Source: an uncultured Saprospiraceae bacterium | Lineage (GTDB): Bacteria; Bacteroidota; Bacteroidia; Chitinophagales; Saprospiraceae | Direction of reading: 5' to 3' | Assembly (NCBI GenBank): GCA_937928045.1 | Contig: CALFWO010000058.1 | Coordinates: 1 to 34,982, forward strand | Length of the DNA: 34,982 nt | Part shown: one piece after another, positions 32,944 through 34,982 of the stretch | Position numbering within the stretch: position 1 is the first letter of the stretch | How the letters are laid out: each line of letters starts with the position of its first letter | Program-made: the position numbers and the translations under genes | Notes under the pieces: generated by a model | The model's database searches: none | Seen by the model: only the letters and a program-made list of their open reading frames with translations | What the model was told of the DNA's origin: nothing

Positions 32944-33438
32944 ATGAAAAATTGTAATATTATTTTGGCGCTTTTTGTACTCATAGGTTTGGCTTGTAAT
33001 TCTGATGACTCAGGGACTGAATTCTCGAAAATCAATTCTTTTCTTGGCGACTACAGTATTTTAAGTGAACACATTACCGGAATTCATACCGAATATGATT
33101 CTATTGGCAATATAATTTTTCAAGGATACGACACTATAACAGTATCAAATAATTTCTTTTCGATTGTTGAAGGGAGCAATCAGGATACTGTAATTCTAAA
33201 TCAATGTTTGAATGATTTTAATCATGAGTCGATTACAGTAAAGGCCGTATTGTCTGGTGATGAATTAAGTCTTGTTCATGAGTTTTCCGACATACAGCAT
33301 AATGATTATTTGCGTGGAACTGTGCGTGTAGTTGGTGATAGTATTTTTATGGATTACTATTGGGATAGGAGTAATGTTTGGGCTAATTATGCGCCTCCGA
33401 CGCGCGGGTCCGTTTTGGCGCAGGGGGTTAGGAAATAG
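32944..33438 (+). CDS. Small lipoprotein of unknown function
   Basis: 164 residues from the ATG at 32944; the ATG at 32935 adds three residues. MKNCNIILALFVLIGLAC is a lipoprotein signal with the lipidated Cys at 18. The mature part is beta-type, with phrases NSFLGDYSILSEHITGI, TITVSNNFFSIVEG and VVGDSIFMDYYWDRSNV, like small extracellular domains of other Bacteroidota lipoproteins. No family is recognised. The final 16 codons (YAPPTRGSVLAQGVRK) are GC-rich and basic and look unlike the rest. The stop is followed within 20 bases by a repeat-bearing intergenic stretch, so the end of the gene may have been altered by that repeat. Confidence 0.6.
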   Translation: MKNCNIILALFVLIGLACNSDDSGTEFSKINSFLGDYSILSEHITGIHTEYDSIGNIIFQGYDTITVSNNFFSIVEGSNQDTVILNQCLNDFNHESITVKAVLSGDELSLVHEFSDIQHNDYLRGTVRVVGDSIFMDYYWDRSNVWANYAPPTRGSVLAQGVRK

Positions 33439-33456
33439 TGCTTTTTGTTTTTAATT

Positions 33457-33509
33457 ATTTCTTCGAAATCATAGTTGGCCGACTTGGATGAATCTGGCTT
33501 TTGGATTTA
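33457..33509 (+). repeat. 53-base direct repeat, copy 1
   Basis: Starts ATTTCTTCGAAATCAT and ends CTTTTGGATTTA. It matches copy 2 (33649-33701) at 42 of 53 positions without gaps by hand alignment. It lies in a 312-base gap between two genes, with no coding sequence I would support. A small TTGCC-ACAAA-GGCAA hairpin (33553-33567) lies between the copies. Confidence 0.75.
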
Positions 33510-33648
33510 TTTTTTTTCGACGCGTTGCTGTTTGATTTTTCCTTTTTTGTCATTGCCACAAAGGCAACAAGAAAAAATGTCTAAGAATTCTTTAAACTCA
33601 TCTATCGATTTCAGACAGCAAGCATTCCGGACTCCTCGGTTTTTACCG

Positions 33649-33701
33649 ATTTCTTCGAAATCATTCGTGGCTGGCTTACGAGAAACTGACTTTTGGATTT
33701 A
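33649..33701 (+). repeat. 53-base direct repeat, copy 2
   Basis: The first 16 bases are identical to copy 1 and so are the last 12. The period between copies is 192 bases. A 75-residue plus-strand frame (33475-33702) spans the copies but has no gene-like properties. Dispersed repeats of this style are common between genes in Bacteroidota, and genome copy number cannot be judged here. Confidence 0.75.
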
Positions 33702-33750
33702 ATTTCTAGGCCTTTCCTTTTGGTTAACATTAATTACGCTTACTATATAT

Positions 33751-34674
33751 TTAATTTAGAAAATCGGATCTACTTAGAATTAAAGCTTGGAGCGCATTGG
33801 TGGAATCTCCGGCGAAAGTAGTGTTGGGAACCATAGTGGATTCCAGAACGAACGGCATGGTTTCATTCTCTACGCTCGTAAGGTGAATTTGATAAGGGAT
33901 GTTTTGCTGTGTCGTATGAATAGAAATTGTGTTTTCGAAATCTTTTTTCAGATTGTAATTGTCATTGAATCCAGCAGCATTGTAGTTAACCAATTTATTG
34001 AAATAGTTGGCTACTTTTGTAGAATCGAGCACTACCCCATTTTCATCTATCCAACCGGCCATACTTCTGCTAATACTCATGAAAGTGTTAGGGGTTTGAA
34101 TATCGACTCCTGTGATTTCTTCTCTATCTAACTTTAGTAATTTTTTATCTCGAAAGGAATCAAACGATTGCCCCAAAGACATACTTGCAAATCCATCAAT
34201 CACATAAACTTCATCTTCATCAGCTTTTCTGACAAAAGATTTAGCCGATCGAGCCTGTTGATTAAATCTAAAGCCTCCAAGAACCAAAGATTGTAAATTT
34301 TTACCGGCCGACTTAAAGCTTATTTTTGCTTTTGCCTTTCCTTCTTCAATTTCATAATTGGGCCATTTATCTTTGCTCTTTGTAGCTATACGCAATACCT
34401 TAAGACTAGCAGCTTGCGCTAAAAGATTATTAACCGATCCAGGTAAAGTTTGAACTTCGACGCCTGGTTTCCTAGCGATCCAATTACCTTCAATGTTTTC
34501 CAATACATAGTCCTCACCTTCTAACAAATCGACTTCGATTCGATCTACAACTGATGTATCAAAAGTCAAAATATCAGCATTAAAAGTTCGCTCTTTATTT
34601 CCAGACATCACCTTGCTCAATACATAAATTCCAATGAGCACTCCGAATATAATTAGTAAAGTTTTATTATTCAT
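33751..34674 (-). CDS. DUF4340 domain protein linked to a GldG-like ABC system
   Basis: 307 residues. One N-terminal membrane segment (about 5-21, LLIIFGVLIGIYVLSKV) anchors a periplasmic domain. The body follows the DUF4340 pattern: FDTSVVDRIEVDLLEGEDYV, NIEGNWIARKPG, WPNYEIEEGKAKAKISFKSA, VYVIDGFASMSLGQSFDSFR and DKKLLKLDREEITGVDI. These proteins usually sit directly downstream of a GldG/GldF-type ABC transporter whose function is unknown. Here the GldG-like gene ends 18 bases upstream, which fits a conserved operon. The last residues reach LSRSDFLN. A specific function cannot be given. Confidence 0.88.
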   Translation of the reverse strand: MNNKTLLIIFGVLIGIYVLSKVMSGNKERTFNADILTFDTSVVDRIEVDLLEGEDYVLENIEGNWIARKPGVEVQTLPGSVNNLLAQAASLKVLRIATKSKDKWPNYEIEEGKAKAKISFKSAGKNLQSLVLGGFRFNQQARSAKSFVRKADEDEVYVIDGFASMSLGQSFDSFRDKKLLKLDREEITGVDIQTPNTFMSISRSMAGWIDENGVVLDSTKVANYFNKLVNYNAAGFNDNYNLKKDFENTISIHTTQQNIPYQIHLTSVENETMPFVLESTMVPNTTFAGDSTNALQALILSRSDFLN

Positions 34675-34692
34675 TTGAACTTAAAATTTAGA

Positions 34693-34982
34693 TTAAGCGT
34701 ATTGGTTGTAATCCTGTTGTGCTCGCTGATTTCTTTTTGCTTTTGTTTGAGCATTGCGATAAAAGCCGTAAAGTACTACTAGAATCAAAGGCAAAAGAAA
34801 ATTGAACCACTTGAGGAAATTTTTGCGTTCCGGTTCTATTTCTTCCAATGGATTAAAAGCGACTCCTTTTGTTCTGAGATCAATCAATCCCGTATCATCA
34901 GATAACCAATCTAAACTATTGGTCATCAGTGATTGATTGTCCCCTCCTTGGCCTTGTCCACCACCTTGTTCAGGAAATCCAC
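34693..34982 (-). CDS. gldG: GldG-like ABC transport auxiliary protein, C-terminal end (5' part outside window)
   Basis: The frame runs open to the right edge, so only about 96 C-terminal residues are seen: a Gly/Gln-rich stretch (GFPEQGGGQGQGG), then the hallmark SLDWLSDDTGLIDLRTKG, PLEEIEPERKNFLKWFNFLL, and a final transmembrane segment (about LLPLILVVLYGFY). The tail is basic and ends QQDYNQYA. WLSDDTGLI-LRTK followed by a single terminal helix is the characteristic end of GldG (Gldg-family) proteins, which in Flavobacterium form an ABC transporter with GldF and GldA. The downstream DUF4340 gene supports this. The start and the remaining genes lie beyond the window. Confidence 0.8.
   Translation of the reverse strand, partial: GFPEQGGGQGQGGDNQSLMTNSLDWLSDDTGLIDLRTKGVAFNPLEEIEPERKNFLKWFNFLLPLILVVLYGFYRNAQTKAKRNQRAQQDYNQYA

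Noticed and set aside
33475-33702. 75-codon plus-strand frame in the repeat region
   Set aside because: It spans both repeat copies, has no signal, domain or start context, and looks like translation of non-coding repeat DNA.

Overview
The window comes from a member of the phylum Bacteroidota, most likely a marine or aquatic Saprospiria-like lineage; the class is a guess. The evidence for the phylum is a type IX secretion (T9SS) type A sorting domain, a gliding-type (type B) sorting domain, a PorP/SprF protein, a PorE-like OmpA protein, the C-terminus of a GldG-like ABC subunit next to a DUF4340 protein, a DUF1573 protein, an AT-rich genome and promoters of the form TAnnTTTG. No rRNA, tRNA, CRISPR array, prophage or complete insertion sequence was found.

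Layout. 1-1615: the end of a DoxX-like membrane protein, convergent with a secreted two-motif aspartyl protease. 1616-6376: an AT-rich intergenic region with Pho-box-like repeats, then a same-strand block of Na/Pi symporter, ChrA-family transporter, thioredoxin-type arsenate reductase (ArsC) and aquaglyceroporin. The last three genes are nearly contiguous and look like an oxyanion or arsenic detoxification unit that uses a channel in place of ArsB/Acr3. 6573-9518: a secreted FG-GAP-like protein and a free-standing lanthipeptide/thiopeptide-type elimination domain. 9779-16960: housekeeping genes (dnaK, panB, mltG, tilS) with two lipoproteins between them. 16982-22916: a PorE-like protein with SPOR domains, divergent from a T9SS-exported subtilisin-like protease that is followed after 5 bases by a Kazal-inhibitor lipoprotein. 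23086-24181: a small tyrosine phosphatase, a small membrane protein and a GC-rich intergenic element. 24182-29251: a type IX cluster (type B sorting-domain protein, PorP/SprF, PorE-like OmpA). 29451-32859: a UbiA-family prenyltransferase, a DUF1573 protein, and a PolX/PHP protein with a degenerate polymerase site. 32944-34982: a lipoprotein, a repeat-bearing intergenic stretch, a DUF4340 protein and the end of a GldG-like protein.

How the genes work together. The 2.1-6.4 kb block links phosphate-type uptake (a possible arsenate entry route) with arsenate reduction and arsenite exit. The 24-29 kb cluster pairs a surface-attached T9SS substrate with its own outer-membrane PorP-like partner and a peptidoglycan-anchoring PorE-like subunit. 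The subtilisin and the Kazal lipoprotein look like a secreted protease with its own inhibitor. The elimination-domain protein has no visible precursor peptide or dehydratase in this window.
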